A stretch of 64,000 bases of DNA, taken from positions 1-64,000 of the forward strand of contig NZ_CADIKH010000005.1 in NCBI RefSeq assembly GCF_902859855.1. Reading direction: 5' to 3'. The notes below the pieces were generated by a model. That model did not search any database, was not told where the DNA came from, and was given only the letters and a program-made list of their open reading frames with translations. This DNA comes from Paraburkholderia humisilvae. Its GTDB lineage: Bacteria > Pseudomonadota > Gammaproteobacteria > Burkholderiales > Burkholderiaceae. Positions 18,926 through 28,484 of the stretch are shown one piece after another. The position numbers were made by a program, and so were the translations under genes. Every line of letters begins with the position of its first letter. The stretch's first letter is position 1.

Positions 18926-20887
18926 ATGGTGGCAGCTCAACACTCGTCGACTTCCTCACGCACGCACACTTCATCGGATCGCACGCAACAACAGTCGGGC
19001 GCGAATGCCGCCGGAGTTCATCAGTTATTTGACGCATGGTTGAACGCATGGCGTTCAATCGGCGCCCAGGCCGCGGCGAGCGGTAATCCGTTCTCGGTGC
19101 CGGGGATGTTCGCGGGGATGCCTGCGGGTGCGCCTGATTTCACGCAGGCGGCAGCAAGCATGCCGCAGTTCGCGGAACAGTTCTCCAAACAGTTCGTCCA
19201 GCCGTTCGCGCAAGCCGCGCAGGCGCCGGCGCTTCCCCAGGCTTTCACACAACCGTTTGCCGCGCTTGCTGGCATGAAGCTGCCGAGCGCGGCAATTCCG
19301 CCAGAGCGTCTTCACCAGTTGCAGGCCGACTATTCGCGTGACGCGATGCAGTTGTTCCAGCAGGCCACGCAGGCTTCGTCGGACGCCCCCGATCTGAAGG
19401 ACAGGCGCTTCAGCGCGCAAGCGTGGAAGGCGACGCCGATCTATGCGTACATGGCGGCGTGGTATCTGCTGAACGCGCGTTATCTGCAGGAACTGGTCGA
19501 TGCGCTCGACACCGATCCGAAGACCCGCGAGCGGATTCGTTTTGCGGTTCAGCAATGGACCGCGGCTGCTTCGCCGAGCAATTTTCTCGCGCTCAACCCC
19601 GAGGCGCAAAAGACGCTGCTCGAAAGTCATGGTGAAAGCCTGCGCCAGGGGGTGTTAAACCTGCTTGCCGATATGCAGCGCGGCAAGATATCGCAGACGG
19701 ACGAGTCAGGTTTCGTGGTCGGCAAGAATCTCGCGACCACCGAAGGCTCGGTCGTGTTCGAGAACGATCTGATGCAACTGATCCAGTACAAGCCGCTCAC
19801 CGCGTCGGTGCGCGAGCGGCCGCTGCTGATCGTGCCGCCTTGCATCAACAAGTTTTATATTCTCGATCTGCAGCCTGAGAACTCGCTGGTCGCGCATGCG
19901 CTCGAAGCGGGTCACCAGGTGTTTCTGATTTCATGGCGCAATGCGGATGCGTCGATCGCGCACAAGACGTGGGACGACTACGTCGAAGAGGGCGTGCTCG
20001 CCGCGATCAATACTGTGCGGCAGATCAGCGGGCGCGAGCAGATCAACACGCTCGGCTTTTGTGTCGGCGGCACGATGCTCGCCACTGCGCTCGCGGTGGC
20101 TGCGGCGCGCGGCGAACATCCGTGTGCGTCGATGACGCTGCTCACTGCGATGCTCGACTTTTGCGACACAGGCGTGCTCGATGTCTTCGTCGACGACGCG
20201 CATGTGCAGATGCGCGAGCAGACCATCGGTGGCAAGAACGGCACGCCGCCGGGGCTGATGCGCGGCATCGAGTTCGCAAACACGTTCTCGTTCCTGCGGC
20301 CTAACGACCTCGTCTGGAACTACGTGGTCGACAACTATCTGAAGGGCCGCACGCCGGTGCCGTTCGATCTGCTGTACTGGAACAGCGATTCGACCAGTCT
20401 GCCGGGCCCGATGTATGTCTGGTATCTGCGCAACACGTATCTCGAGAACAGCCTGCGCGAGCCGGGCAAGCTGACGGTGTGCGGCGAGCCGGTGGATCTG
20501 TCGCGCATCGATGTGCCGACATTTATCTACGGTTCGCGCGAAGACCATATCGTGCCGTGGCAAACCGCGTATGCATCGGTGCCGCTGCTCACTGGGCCGC
20601 TGAAGTTCGTGCTCGGCGCGTCCGGGCATATCGCAGGCGTCATCAATCCGCCGGCGAAGAAAAAGCGCAGCTACTGGGTATTGAGCGGCGACGAAAAAGC
20701 GTTGCCCGCCGGTGCGGATGAATGGTTTGGGCACGCCACCGAAACGCCCGGCAGCTGGTGGCCGGAATGGACTGCATGGCTCGACCATTACGCGGGCAAG
20801 AAAGTGAAGCCGCGCGCCGAAGCCGGTTCGGCCGAGTTTCCGGTGATCGAACCGGCGCCGGGGCGCTACGTGCAGCAACGTGAGTAG
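18926..20887 (+). CDS. phaC: Class I poly(3-hydroxyalkanoate) synthase
   Basis: 653 residues with this start. The lipase-box variant GFCVGG holds the nucleophile Cys379; the catalytic Asp lies in REDHIVPW and the catalytic His in SGHIAGVINPP. It polymerises (R)-3-hydroxybutyryl-CoA on the surface of PHB granules. The N-terminal 80 residues are Gln/Ser/Ala-rich, followed by a phenylalanine- and proline-rich stretch, so the protein is longer than the 590-residue C. necator enzyme. The ATG at 18926 is favoured over GTG 18842 by composition, but its AGGG is close (about four bases). It heads phaC-phaA-phaB-phaR. Confidence 0.93.
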   Translation: MVAAQHSSTSSRTHTSSDRTQQQSGANAAGVHQLFDAWLNAWRSIGAQAAASGNPFSVPGMFAGMPAGAPDFTQAAASMPQFAEQFSKQFVQPFAQAAQAPALPQAFTQPFAALAGMKLPSAAIPPERLHQLQADYSRDAMQLFQQATQASSDAPDLKDRRFSAQAWKATPIYAYMAAWYLLNARYLQELVDALDTDPKTRERIRFAVQQWTAAASPSNFLALNPEAQKTLLESHGESLRQGVLNLLADMQRGKISQTDESGFVVGKNLATTEGSVVFENDLMQLIQYKPLTASVRERPLLIVPPCINKFYILDLQPENSLVAHALEAGHQVFLISWRNADASIAHKTWDDYVEEGVLAAINTVRQISGREQINTLGFCVGGTMLATALAVAAARGEHPCASMTLLTAMLDFCDTGVLDVFVDDAHVQMREQTIGGKNGTPPGLMRGIEFANTFSFLRPNDLVWNYVVDNYLKGRTPVPFDLLYWNSDSTSLPGPMYVWYLRNTYLENSLREPGKLTVCGEPVDLSRIDVPTFIYGSREDHIVPWQTAYASVPLLTGPLKFVLGASGHIAGVINPPAKKKRSYWVLSGDEKALPAGADEWFGHATETPGSWWPEWTAWLDHYAGKKVKPRAEAGSAEFPVIEPAPGRYVQQRE

Positions 20888-21018
20888 TGTCAGGGTGGTG
20901 CCCGACGCGCATGTGTCTGTGCATGAGGTCGGGCAGCAAAAGCAGTCGACGACTGAGCGGATCTTTAACTTGACGGGACACCGTGGCGTAAGCGGTCGCG
21001 GTACCGGAGGAAATCGAA

Positions 21019-22200
21019 ATGACTGACGTAGTGATCGTATCGGCGGCCCGCACGGGCGTCGGCAAATTTGGCGGTTCGCTCGCGAAGATTCCCGCGCCCG
21101 AGCTCGGCGCCACGGTGATTCGCGCGGTGCTCGAACGCGCGGGCGTGAAGCCCGACCAGATTAGCGAAGTCATCATGGGCCAGGTGCTGACGGGCGGTTC
21201 CGGCCAGAACCCGGCACGCCAGGCGCTGATCAAGGCGGGCCTGCCGACGGCGGTGCCGGGCATGACGATCAACAAGGTGTGCGGCTCGGGCCTGAAGGCG
21301 GTGATGCTCGCGGCCAACGCGATCATCGCGGGGGAGGCGGAGATCATCGTCGCGGGCGGCCAGGAGAACATGAGCGCGGCGCCGCACGTGCTGCCGAATT
21401 CGCGCGACGGGTTCCGCATGGGCGACGTGAAGCTGATCGACAGCATGATCCATGACGGGCTGTGGGACGTGTACAACCAGTACCACATGGGCGTGACGGC
21501 GGAAAATGTCGCGCAGGAGTACGGCATTACGCGCGAGCAGCAGGACGCGTTCGCCGCGCTTTCGCAGAATAAGGCGGAAGCCGCACAGAAGTCCGGGCGT
21601 TTCAATGATGAGATCGTGCCGGTGCTGATTCCGCAGAAGAAGGGCGACCCGCTGGCGTTCGCGTCCGACGAGTTCGTGCGCCACGGCGTGACGGCAGAGG
21701 CGCTCGCGGGGTTGAAGCCGGCGTTTTCGAAGGAAGGGACGGTGACGGCCGCGAACGCGTCAGGCATCAACGACGGCGCCGCGGCAGTGGTGGTGATGTC
21801 GGCGAAGAAGGCCGAGGCGCTGGGCCTCAAGCCGCTCGCGCGGATCAAGGCGTACGCGAATGCGGGTGTCGATCCGAAGGTGATGGGCATGGGCCCGGTG
21901 CCGGCGTCGCGTCGCTGCCTTGAGCGGGCGGGCTGGAGCATCAACGATCTGGACCTCGCGGAAATCAACGAGGCGTTTGCGGCGCAGGCGCTTGCCGTGC
22001 ACAAGCAGATGGGCTGGGACACGTCGAAGATCAACGTGAATGGCGGTGCGATCGCGATCGGTCACCCGATCGGCGCATCGGGCTGCCGGGTGCTCGTCAC
22101 GCTGCTGCATGAAATGCAGAAGCGCGATGCGAAGCGCGGCCTTGCGTCGTTGTGTATTGGCGGCGGGATGGGCGTGGCGCTCGCGGTCGAGCGTCCCTGA
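21019..22200 (+). CDS. phaA: Acetyl-CoA acetyltransferase (beta-ketothiolase)
   Basis: 393 residues, full length. The acyl-accepting nucleophile is Cys88 in [11 protein letters not shown], the second active-site block is [17 protein letters not shown] (catalytic His) and the final one [10 protein letters not shown]. It condenses two acetyl-CoA to acetoacetyl-CoA, the first step of PHB synthesis. A strong GGAGG precedes the ATG by eight bases. The gap to phaC is 131 bases and that to phaB 158; neither holds a terminator. Confidence 0.96.
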   Translation: MTDVVIVSAARTGVGKFGGSLAKIPAPELGATVIRAVLERAGVKPDQISEVIMGQVLTGGSGQNPARQALIKAGLPTAVPGMTINKVCGSGLKAVMLAANAIIAGEAEIIVAGGQENMSAAPHVLPNSRDGFRMGDVKLIDSMIHDGLWDVYNQYHMGVTAENVAQEYGITREQQDAFAALSQNKAEAAQKSGRFNDEIVPVLIPQKKGDPLAFASDEFVRHGVTAEALAGLKPAFSKEGTVTAANASGINDGAAAVVVMSAKKAEALGLKPLARIKAYANAGVDPKVMGMGPVPASRRCLERAGWSINDLDLAEINEAFAAQALAVHKQMGWDTSKINVNGGAIAIGHPIGASGCRVLVTLLHEMQKRDAKRGLASLCIGGGMGVALAVERP

Positions 22201-22358
22201 CGCAGTGAGCGCCGGCGGCGCCATGCAACATGCGTGGCCGCCGGCGCGGATCGCCGCAATAGGCCGGTTAGCCCGCTGGCCGGTCGACGGCGAACAGGGA
22301 GTAGCAACGCAGGAGGTGGCCGGCCGGCGCTTCCGCAAACGATAATGGAGTCAGATTT

Positions 22359-23099
22359 ATGTCACAGCGAATCGCGTACGTAACAGGCGGCATGGGCGGT
22401 ATCGGCACGGCTATCTGCCAGCGCCTCAACAAGCAAGGCTTCAAGGTGATCGCCGGCTGTGGCCCGAACTCGCCGCGCCGGACCAAATGGCTCGAAGACC
22501 AGAAGGCGCTCGGGTTCGATTTCGTTGCGTCGGAAGGTAACGTCGGCGACTGGGATTCGACGAAGGCGGCGTTCGACAAGGTCAAGAGCGAATGTGGCGA
22601 GATTGACGTGCTGGTCAACAATGCGGGCATTACGCGCGACGTCGTGTTCCGCAAGATGACGCACGAAGACTGGACCGCGGTGATCGACACGAACCTGACG
22701 AGCCTCTTCAATGTCACGAAGCAGGTGATCGACGGCATGGTCGAGCGTGGCTTTGGCCGCATCATCAATATTTCGTCGGTGAATGGCCAGAAAGGTCAGT
22801 TCGGTCAAACGAACTACTCGACCGCGAAGGCCGGCATTCACGGCTTCACGATGTCGCTCGCGCAGGAAGTGGCCACCAAGGGCGTGACGGTCAATACCGT
22901 TTCGCCCGGCTACATCGGCACGGACATGGTGAAGTCGATTCGCCCCGACGTGCTGGAGAAAATCGTCGCGACGATTCCGGTGCGCCGGCTCGGCTCGCCG
23001 GATGAAATCGCGTCAATCGTCGCGTGGCTGGCTTCGGAAGAATCCGGCTTTGCAACAGGCGCCGACTTCTCGTTGAACGGCGGCCTGCATATGGGCTGA
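22359..23099 (+). CDS. phaB: Acetoacetyl-CoA reductase
   Basis: 246 residues, a short-chain dehydrogenase. The cofactor loop is [10 protein letters not shown], followed by NNAGITRD and the catalytic Ser/Tyr/Lys set with Tyr and Lys in NYSTAKAG. It reduces acetoacetyl-CoA to (R)-3-hydroxybutyryl-CoA, normally with NADPH, feeding PhaC. GGAG lies eight bases before the ATG. Confidence 0.96.
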   Translation: MSQRIAYVTGGMGGIGTAICQRLNKQGFKVIAGCGPNSPRRTKWLEDQKALGFDFVASEGNVGDWDSTKAAFDKVKSECGEIDVLVNNAGITRDVVFRKMTHEDWTAVIDTNLTSLFNVTKQVIDGMVERGFGRIINISSVNGQKGQFGQTNYSTAKAGIHGFTMSLAQEVATKGVTVNTVSPGYIGTDMVKSIRPDVLEKIVATIPVRRLGSPDEIASIVAWLASEESGFATGADFSLNGGLHMG

Positions 23100-23231
23100 T
23101 CCGCGCGGACTTCCGCTCGCACGAGCGGAGGACTGCATGGTTCAGGTGTGTCTGGCGGCGTCCCGCGCAGGCAGCTGCATTGCTTTCGAGGGGCGCCGTT
23201 TCCGCGCTGCACTGGCGCTCAAAGGCGTTAC

Positions 23232-23804
23232 ATGACCACTACTACAAAGAAAACAGCCGAACGACTCATCAAGAAATATCCGAACCGTCGACTGTACGAT
23301 ACGGAGACCAGCACCTATATCACGCTGACCGACGTCAAGCAGCTGGTGCTGGATCAGGAGGAATTCAAGGTCATCGATGCCAAGAGCAACGAAGACCTGA
23401 CGCGCAGCATTCTGCTGCAGATCATTCTTGAAGAGGAGAGCGGCGGCTTACCGATGTTCTCGTCGCTGATGCTGTCGCAGATCATCCGCTTCTACGGCCA
23501 TGCGATGCAGGGGATGATGGGCACGTATCTGGAAAAGAACATCCAGGCGTTCATCGACATCCAGAACAAGCTCGCGGACCAGTCGAAGGGCCTTTACGAA
23601 GGCAAGACGATGAACCCCGAGGTGTGGTCGCAGTTCATGAACATGCAGGCGCCGATGATGCAGGGCATGATGACGAGCTACATCGAGCAATCGAAGAACA
23701 TGTTCGTGCAGATGCAGGAGCAGATGCAGAACCAGGCGAAGACGATGTTCAGCTCGTTCCCGTTTACGCAGGCTACGCCGAACCCGGAGCCGGAGAAGAA
23801 GTAG
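23232..23804 (+). CDS. phaR: Polyhydroxyalkanoate synthesis repressor PhaR
   Basis: 190 residues. The N-terminal PHB-accumulation regulator domain shows IKKYPNRRLYDTETSTYITL (residues 12-31), followed by the second domain (LPMFSSLMLSQIIRFYG) and a Met/Gln-rich helical tail. PhaR binds both DNA and PHB, releasing phasin promoters as granules form. The chosen ATG starts MTTTTKKTAERLIKKY; the open frame 84 bases upstream lacks a ribosome-binding site. It ends the PHB cluster; no phasin gene is in the window. Confidence 0.95.
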   Translation: MTTTTKKTAERLIKKYPNRRLYDTETSTYITLTDVKQLVLDQEEFKVIDAKSNEDLTRSILLQIILEEESGGLPMFSSLMLSQIIRFYGHAMQGMMGTYLEKNIQAFIDIQNKLADQSKGLYEGKTMNPEVWSQFMNMQAPMMQGMMTSYIEQSKNMFVQMQEQMQNQAKTMFSSFPFTQATPNPEPEKK

Positions 23805-23881
23805 TGCGCCCCGCGGCCGCCCCGTGACGCATACGGCCGCGGCCCGTGATCGGCGCGCGGCACCGCCGCCGCGCGTGGTGG

Positions 23882-24241
23882 TTATGCGAACGAAATGACG
23901 AGTCTCTTGCCGCACGCGGCGGCATACTTGCGCAGCGTCGCGAATGACGGCGAGTGTTTTTCACTGGTGAGCGAAGCTTCGAGGCGCGACACGGCGGACG
24001 CGGTCGTGCCCATGCGTTCGGCGATTTGTGCCTGCGTGAGTCCCGCCTCACGGCGCGCCGACAAAATTACGCGCAGCGCCGAATATTCGTCGTCCAACGC
24101 ATCGTAGGCGGCGCGCACGCCGGGCTTCTCGAGCAATTGCTCGGTGTCGGCCTTCGTATGAGCGACCGGGACGAACGCGCCGGGATCGCTATCGCGCCGT
24201 GTTGTTGCCTTAGCTATTACCTTGGCGAGTGCCTTGGCCAT
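23882..24241 (-). CDS. XRE-family antitoxin (HigA-like)
   Basis: 119 residues. A helix-turn-helix of the Cro/CI type occupies about residues 66-90 (LTQAQIAERMGTTASAVSRLE). The N-terminal half is probably the toxin-binding part. Its start lies inside the toxin gene (32-base overlap), so the two are made together, toxin first, as in higBA-type modules. It is predicted to neutralise the toxin and repress the shared promoter. Confidence 0.85.
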   Translation of the reverse strand: MAKALAKVIAKATTRRDSDPGAFVPVAHTKADTEQLLEKPGVRAAYDALDDEYSALRVILSARREAGLTQAQIAERMGTTASAVSRLEASLTSEKHSPSFATLRKYAAACGKRLVISFA

Positions 24242-24560
24242 TGCGTACCTCCTTCAAACGCTTGCGAGCCGTGCGCAGTTCGTCCTGAGGCGTTTCCTCC
24301 GTTTTCTTGACGAAGGAATGCAGGACGACGACTTGCCGGTCCACATGCATACAGTAAAACACGCGCCCGATGCCTTCCTGGCCACGCGGGCGCAACTCGA
24401 ACAGACCGTCGCCCATGGCGCGCGAGTGCGGCATACGCAAGTCCGCGCCGAACTCTTCCATGACTTCGACGAGCCGCAGATAGCTTGCGAGAATACCGTC
24501 TGGCAGTGCAAAGACGTCACGTTTGACCCGGTCGTTAAAATAGACAACGTTCCAGGTCAT
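24210..24560 (-). CDS. HigB/Gp49-like (DUF891) toxin, predicted ribosome-dependent mRNA interferase
   Basis: 116 residues from the ATG at 24560, or 118 from the ATG at 24566. The RelE-fold signature of the Gp49 group is clear: FELRPRGQEGIGRVFYCM in the middle and VVVLHSFVKKTEETP near the end. The C-terminus is Arg/Lys/Gln-rich. Neither ATG has a Shine-Dalgarno, and the predicted transcription start coincides with the second one. The module sits alone between phaR and rimO with no mobile-element genes. Confidence 0.85.
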   Translation of the reverse strand: MTWNVVYFNDRVKRDVFALPDGILASYLRLVEVMEEFGADLRMPHSRAMGDGLFELRPRGQEGIGRVFYCMHVDRQVVVLHSFVKKTEETPQDELRTARKRLKEVRNGQGTRQGNS

Positions 24561-24566
24561 GGGCAT

Positions 24567-24595
24567 ATATTAGCAAATTTGCTATCTACACGCAA
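24567..24595 (-). promoter_or_regulatory. Toxin-antitoxin promoter with palindromic operator
   Basis: Read on the minus strand: TTGCGT (24595-24590), a 17-base spacer and TAATAT (24572-24567). A perfect 14-base palindrome, TAGCAAATTTGCTA at 24571-24584, fills most of the spacer and touches the -10. This is where an HTH antitoxin would bind to block RNA polymerase. Confidence 0.65.
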
Positions 24596-24733
24596 GCACT
24601 GCGCGTGGATCAGGCAAGTAAGGAAAGCGGGCTGACTCATTCGAACTCTGTCCTTCCGCAGCGGCGGCTGCGGGTAAAATGCGGTCAGCCAGTCTATCTT
24701 CGGGGCGATTTTTGCGCCCCTCGTCCGGAAGTA

Positions 24734-24761
24734 CTAAGTTGAATACCCTAAGTTGAATACC
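24734..24761. repeat. 14-bp tandem duplication at the rimO start
   Basis: Two exact head-to-tail copies of CTAAGTTGAATACC. Each carries a TTG; only the second is in the rimO frame. Confidence 0.95.
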
Positions 24762-26144
24762 ATTACACACCCCAGCAATAAGCCGTCGGCGACGCCGAAG
24801 GTAGGATTCGTCTCACTCGGCTGCCCGAAAGCCTTGGTCGATTCCGAACAGATCATCACGCAGCTGCGTGCCGAAGGTTACGAAATCTCCGGCACCTACG
24901 ATGGTGCGGACCTTGTCGTCGTCAATACCTGCGGCTTTATCGACGAAGCCGTGCAGGAAAGCCTCGATGCGATCGGCGAAGCGCTGACCGAAAACGGCAA
25001 GGTGATCGTCACCGGCTGTCTCGGCGCGAAAAAGAGTGCGAGCGGCTCGGGCCTCATCGAGGAGGTGCATCCGAAGGTGCTGGCGGTGACCGGTCCTCAT
25101 GCAGTCGGCGAAGTGATGCAGGCGGTGCACAGCCATTTGCCGAAGCCGCATGACCCCTTTGTCGATCTGGTGCCCGCGGCCGGCGTGAAGCTCACGCCGC
25201 GTCACTACGCCTATCTGAAGATCTCCGAGGGCTGCAACCACCGCTGCACGTTCTGCATCATTCCGTCGATGCGCGGCGACCTCGTGTCGCGGCCGGTCGC
25301 CGAGGTGATGCTCGAGGCGGAGAATCTGTTCAAGTCCGGCGTGAAGGAACTGCTCGTCATATCGCAAGATACGAGCGCCTACGGAGTCGACGTCAAATAC
25401 CGCACCGGCTTCTGGAACGGCAAGCCGATCAAGACGCGCATGACGGACCTCGTCGCCGCGCTCGGCGAACTGGCCGCGCAATATGGTGCATGGGTGCGGC
25501 TGCACTATGTCTATCCGTACCCGAGCGTCGACGACGTCATTCCGATGATGGCCGAAGGGCCGTTCAAGGGCCATGTGTTGCCGTATCTCGACGTGCCGTT
25601 CCAGCACGCGCACCCGGAGGTGCTCAAGCGGATGAAACGGCCGGCCAACGCGGAGAAGGTCCTCGAGCGGGTGCGCGCCTGGCGCGAGATCTGCCCGGAT
25701 CTGACCATCCGCAGTACCTTCATCGCCGGCTTTCCGGGCGAGACCGACGAGCAGTTCGAAACGCTGCTCGACTTTATCCGCGAGGCGGAATTGGACCGCG
25801 TCGGCTGCTTTGCATATTCGCCGGTCGAGGGCGCGAGCGCGAACGAGCTCGATGGCGCGCTGCCCGACGACGTCCGCGAAGCGCGTCGCGCGCGCTTTAT
25901 GGAAGTGGCGGAACAGGTGTCCGCGAAGCGGATCGCACGCAAGGTCGGCAAGACGCTGAAAGTGCTCGTCGACGAAATCAATGCCGACGGTGGCATCGGC
26001 CGCACCGCGGCGGATGCGCCGGAAATCGACGGCGTCGTCTATATCGCGCCGGCCACGAAGGCGTCGAAGCGCTACAAGGTCGGCGATTTCGTGTCGGTGA
26101 AAATCTCCGGTGCGGACGGCCACGATCTGTGGGGCGAGGTCTGA
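24753..26144 (+). CDS. rimO: Ribosomal protein uS12 (Asp88) methylthiotransferase RimO
   Basis: 463 residues. Three N-terminal cysteines of the methylthiotransferase domain are in [21 protein letters not shown] and VTGCLGAKK. The radical-SAM cluster is C-x3-C-x2-C in [13 protein letters not shown], and a TRAM domain ends the protein. It adds a methylthio group to Asp88 of S12. The start must be TTG at 24753: an in-frame TAA lies at 24735 and no other start codon precedes the conserved VGFVSLGC block. The GGAAG at 24727-24731 is 21 bases away, ideal instead for the out-of-frame TTG in the upstream repeat copy. A TAAAAT near 24676 may be its -10 element. Confidence 0.94.
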   Translation: MNTITHPSNKPSATPKVGFVSLGCPKALVDSEQIITQLRAEGYEISGTYDGADLVVVNTCGFIDEAVQESLDAIGEALTENGKVIVTGCLGAKKSASGSGLIEEVHPKVLAVTGPHAVGEVMQAVHSHLPKPHDPFVDLVPAAGVKLTPRHYAYLKISEGCNHRCTFCIIPSMRGDLVSRPVAEVMLEAENLFKSGVKELLVISQDTSAYGVDVKYRTGFWNGKPIKTRMTDLVAALGELAAQYGAWVRLHYVYPYPSVDDVIPMMAEGPFKGHVLPYLDVPFQHAHPEVLKRMKRPANAEKVLERVRAWREICPDLTIRSTFIAGFPGETDEQFETLLDFIREAELDRVGCFAYSPVEGASANELDGALPDDVREARRARFMEVAEQVSAKRIARKVGKTLKVLVDEINADGGIGRTAADAPEIDGVVYIAPATKASKRYKVGDFVSVKISGADGHDLWGEV

Positions 26145-26147
26145 GCC

Positions 26148-27086
26148 ATGGCGAGTCTCGCGCAAACCGACGCGCCGGACATTCTCGCGCTCGGCGAGGC
26201 GATGGTCGAATTCAACCAGGCGCAGCCCGGCGAGCCCCGCTGGCTACAAGGCTTCGGCGGCGATACCTCGAACTTCTGCATCGCCGCCGCGCGACAGGGC
26301 GCGGCGGTGGGTTTCGTGTCGGCCGTCGGCCGCGACCGGTTCGGCGAGTTACTACTCGACCTGTGGCGAAGCGAACGGGTCGACACGTCGTGTGTGCGCG
26401 TCGATGAAAGCGCGCCGACCGGTGTGTACTTCGTGTCGCATGGTCCCACCGGTCACCAGTTCGACTATCTGCGCGCCGGTTCCGCCGCAAGCCGCTATGC
26501 GCCGCACGATCTGCCACTCGATACGCTTACCGCGGCGAAGGTCGTGCATCTATCGGGCATCAGCCTTGCAATCAGTGTGAGCGCTTGCGATGCGGCGTTC
26601 GCCGCGCTTGACCATGCACGCACGCGCGGCGTGCGCGTCAGCTTCGATACGAACCTGAGGCTCAAGCTGTGGCCGCTCGCGCGCGCACGCGCGGTGATGC
26701 TCGAAGCGATACGTCAGTGCGACATCTGCCTGCCGAGCTGGGATGATGTCACGGCGCTCACGGGTTTGGCGCAGCGCGACGAGATCGTCGATTTCCTTCT
26801 CACGCAGGGCCCGCACATCGTCGCCTTGAAGCTCGGCCGCGACGGCGCCTATGTGGCGACGCGCGACGAACGGCGCGTCGTGCCCGCGTTCGAGGTGAAC
26901 GCAGTCGATGCGACCGGCGCGGGCGACTGTTTCGGCGGCGCATTCGTCGCGCGCCTCGTGGCCGGCGACGACCCGTTTGCCGCCGCGCGTTATGCGAATG
27001 CGGCGGCCGCGCTGTCGACGCAAGGTTACGGCGCGGTCGCGCCGATTCCATTTCGCGCGACCGTCGAGCGGTTGCTCGCCGCATAG
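26148..27086 (+). CDS. kdgK: PfkB-family sugar kinase, probably 2-dehydro-3-deoxygluconokinase
   Basis: 312 residues. N-terminal PfkB features are LALGEAMVEFNQ and GFGGDTSNFCIAAAR; the C-terminal signature DATGAGDCFGGAF carries the catalytic Asp and anion hole. The GDTSN variant and HQFDYLRAGSAAS resemble KDG kinases of the Entner-Doudoroff side pathway, but ribokinase-like substrates are not excluded. It begins three bases after the rimO stop, so it is probably co-transcribed. Confidence 0.8.
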   Translation: MASLAQTDAPDILALGEAMVEFNQAQPGEPRWLQGFGGDTSNFCIAAARQGAAVGFVSAVGRDRFGELLLDLWRSERVDTSCVRVDESAPTGVYFVSHGPTGHQFDYLRAGSAASRYAPHDLPLDTLTAAKVVHLSGISLAISVSACDAAFAALDHARTRGVRVSFDTNLRLKLWPLARARAVMLEAIRQCDICLPSWDDVTALTGLAQRDEIVDFLLTQGPHIVALKLGRDGAYVATRDERRVVPAFEVNAVDATGAGDCFGGAFVARLVAGDDPFAAARYANAAAALSTQGYGAVAPIPFRATVERLLAA

Positions 27087-27220
27087 CCAGGCGGCGCGGC
27101 ATCGGCGTGTCATGGGTCCGTCATCGGTTGACTGGCGCGCGTAGCCCGGTCGGCGCGATATCCGCGTGGCCCGCAACGGGCGTCGGCAGACATTCAGGAC
27201 ATACCAGGGAGGAGCAAGCG

Positions 27221-28405
27221 ATGCAACGTGAAGTGATAGTGGCAAGCGGCGTGCGCACGGCGATCGGCGACTTCGGCGGCAGTCTGAAGGATATCGCCCC
27301 CACCGACCTCGCGGCGCGCGTCGTGCGGGAAGCATTGTCGCGCGCGAGCGTCGCTGGCGACGAGGTCGGCCACGTCGTCTTCGGCAATGTGATCCACACC
27401 GAACCGAAGGATATGTACCTCGCGCGCGTGGCGGCACTCGATGGCGGCGTCGCGCAGCATGCGCCCGCGCTGACCGTGAACCGGCTATGCGGGTCGGGGC
27501 TGCAGGCGGTCGTCTCCGCCGCGCAAAGCGTGCTGCTCGGCGACGCGGACATCGCGATCGCCGGCGGTGCTGAAAGCATGAGCCGCGCGCCGTACGTGTT
27601 GCCGGCTGCGCGTTTGGGCCAGCGGATGGGAGACGCACGCGTGGTCGACATGATGCTTGGTGCGCTCAACGATCCGTTCCAGGCGATTCACATGGGTGTC
27701 ACCGCGGAAAACGTCGCGCGCCAATACGGCATCACGCGCGATGCGCAGGATGCGCTCGCACTGGAATCGCATCGACGCGCGGCACGCGCGACGGCCGGCG
27801 GTTATTTCAAGGAACAGATCCTGCCGGTCACCATCGCATCGAAGAAAGGCGAGACCGTGTTCGACACCGACGAGCATGTGCGCGTCGACGCGAAAGCGGA
27901 AGACTTCGCGAAACTGAAGCCGGTGTTCGCAAAGGAGAACGGCACAGTGACGGCCGGTAACGCGTCGGGTCTGAACGACGCGGCCGCCGCGCTCGTGCTG
28001 ATGGAGCGCGAGGTCGCGCACCAACGCGGAGTACAGCCGCTCGGGCGGCTGGTCGCGTATGCGCATGCCGGGGTCGATCCGGCGTATATGGGCATCGGGC
28101 CGGTACCGGCCACGCGCAAGGCGCTCGCGCGCGCCGGCCTGACGGTTGCGGATCTCGATGTGATCGAGGCGAACGAAGCGTTCGCTGCGCAAGCGTGCGC
28201 GGTCAGCAACGAACTTGGACTTGATCCCGCGAAGGTCAACCCGAACGGCTCGGGCATTTCGCTTGGCCACCCAATCGGTGCGACCGGCGCGTTGCTGACC
28301 GTAAAGGCGCTATATGAGCTGCGGCGCACCGGCGGCCGCTATGCGCTCGTGACAATGTGCATCGGCGGCGGCCAGGGCATTGCCGCGATTTTCGAGCGTC
28401 TTTAG
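27221..28405 (+). CDS. bktB: Beta-ketothiolase BktB (acetyl-CoA C-acyltransferase)
   Basis: 394 residues. The nucleophile is Cys90 in NRLCGSGLQAV, with NPNGSGISLGHPIGATG and CIGGGQGIAAIF as the remaining active-site blocks. The wording (EVIVASGVRTAIGDFGGSL) matches BktB, which accepts propionyl-CoA and provides C5 units for PHA copolymers, rather than PhaA. GGGAGG lies about eight bases before the ATG. It is separated from the pha operon by the toxin-antitoxin pair, rimO and kdgK. Confidence 0.9.
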   Translation: MQREVIVASGVRTAIGDFGGSLKDIAPTDLAARVVREALSRASVAGDEVGHVVFGNVIHTEPKDMYLARVAALDGGVAQHAPALTVNRLCGSGLQAVVSAAQSVLLGDADIAIAGGAESMSRAPYVLPAARLGQRMGDARVVDMMLGALNDPFQAIHMGVTAENVARQYGITRDAQDALALESHRRAARATAGGYFKEQILPVTIASKKGETVFDTDEHVRVDAKAEDFAKLKPVFAKENGTVTAGNASGLNDAAAALVLMEREVAHQRGVQPLGRLVAYAHAGVDPAYMGIGPVPATRKALARAGLTVADLDVIEANEAFAAQACAVSNELGLDPAKVNPNGSGISLGHPIGATGALLTVKALYELRRTGGRYALVTMCIGGGQGIAAIFERL

Positions 28406-28484
28406 CGCAGCGAGCAGGCGCCGCCCGCTCGACTCCACCGCGGCGCCGTATGACCAGCAGGGCACGCATCACAAGGAACGACGA

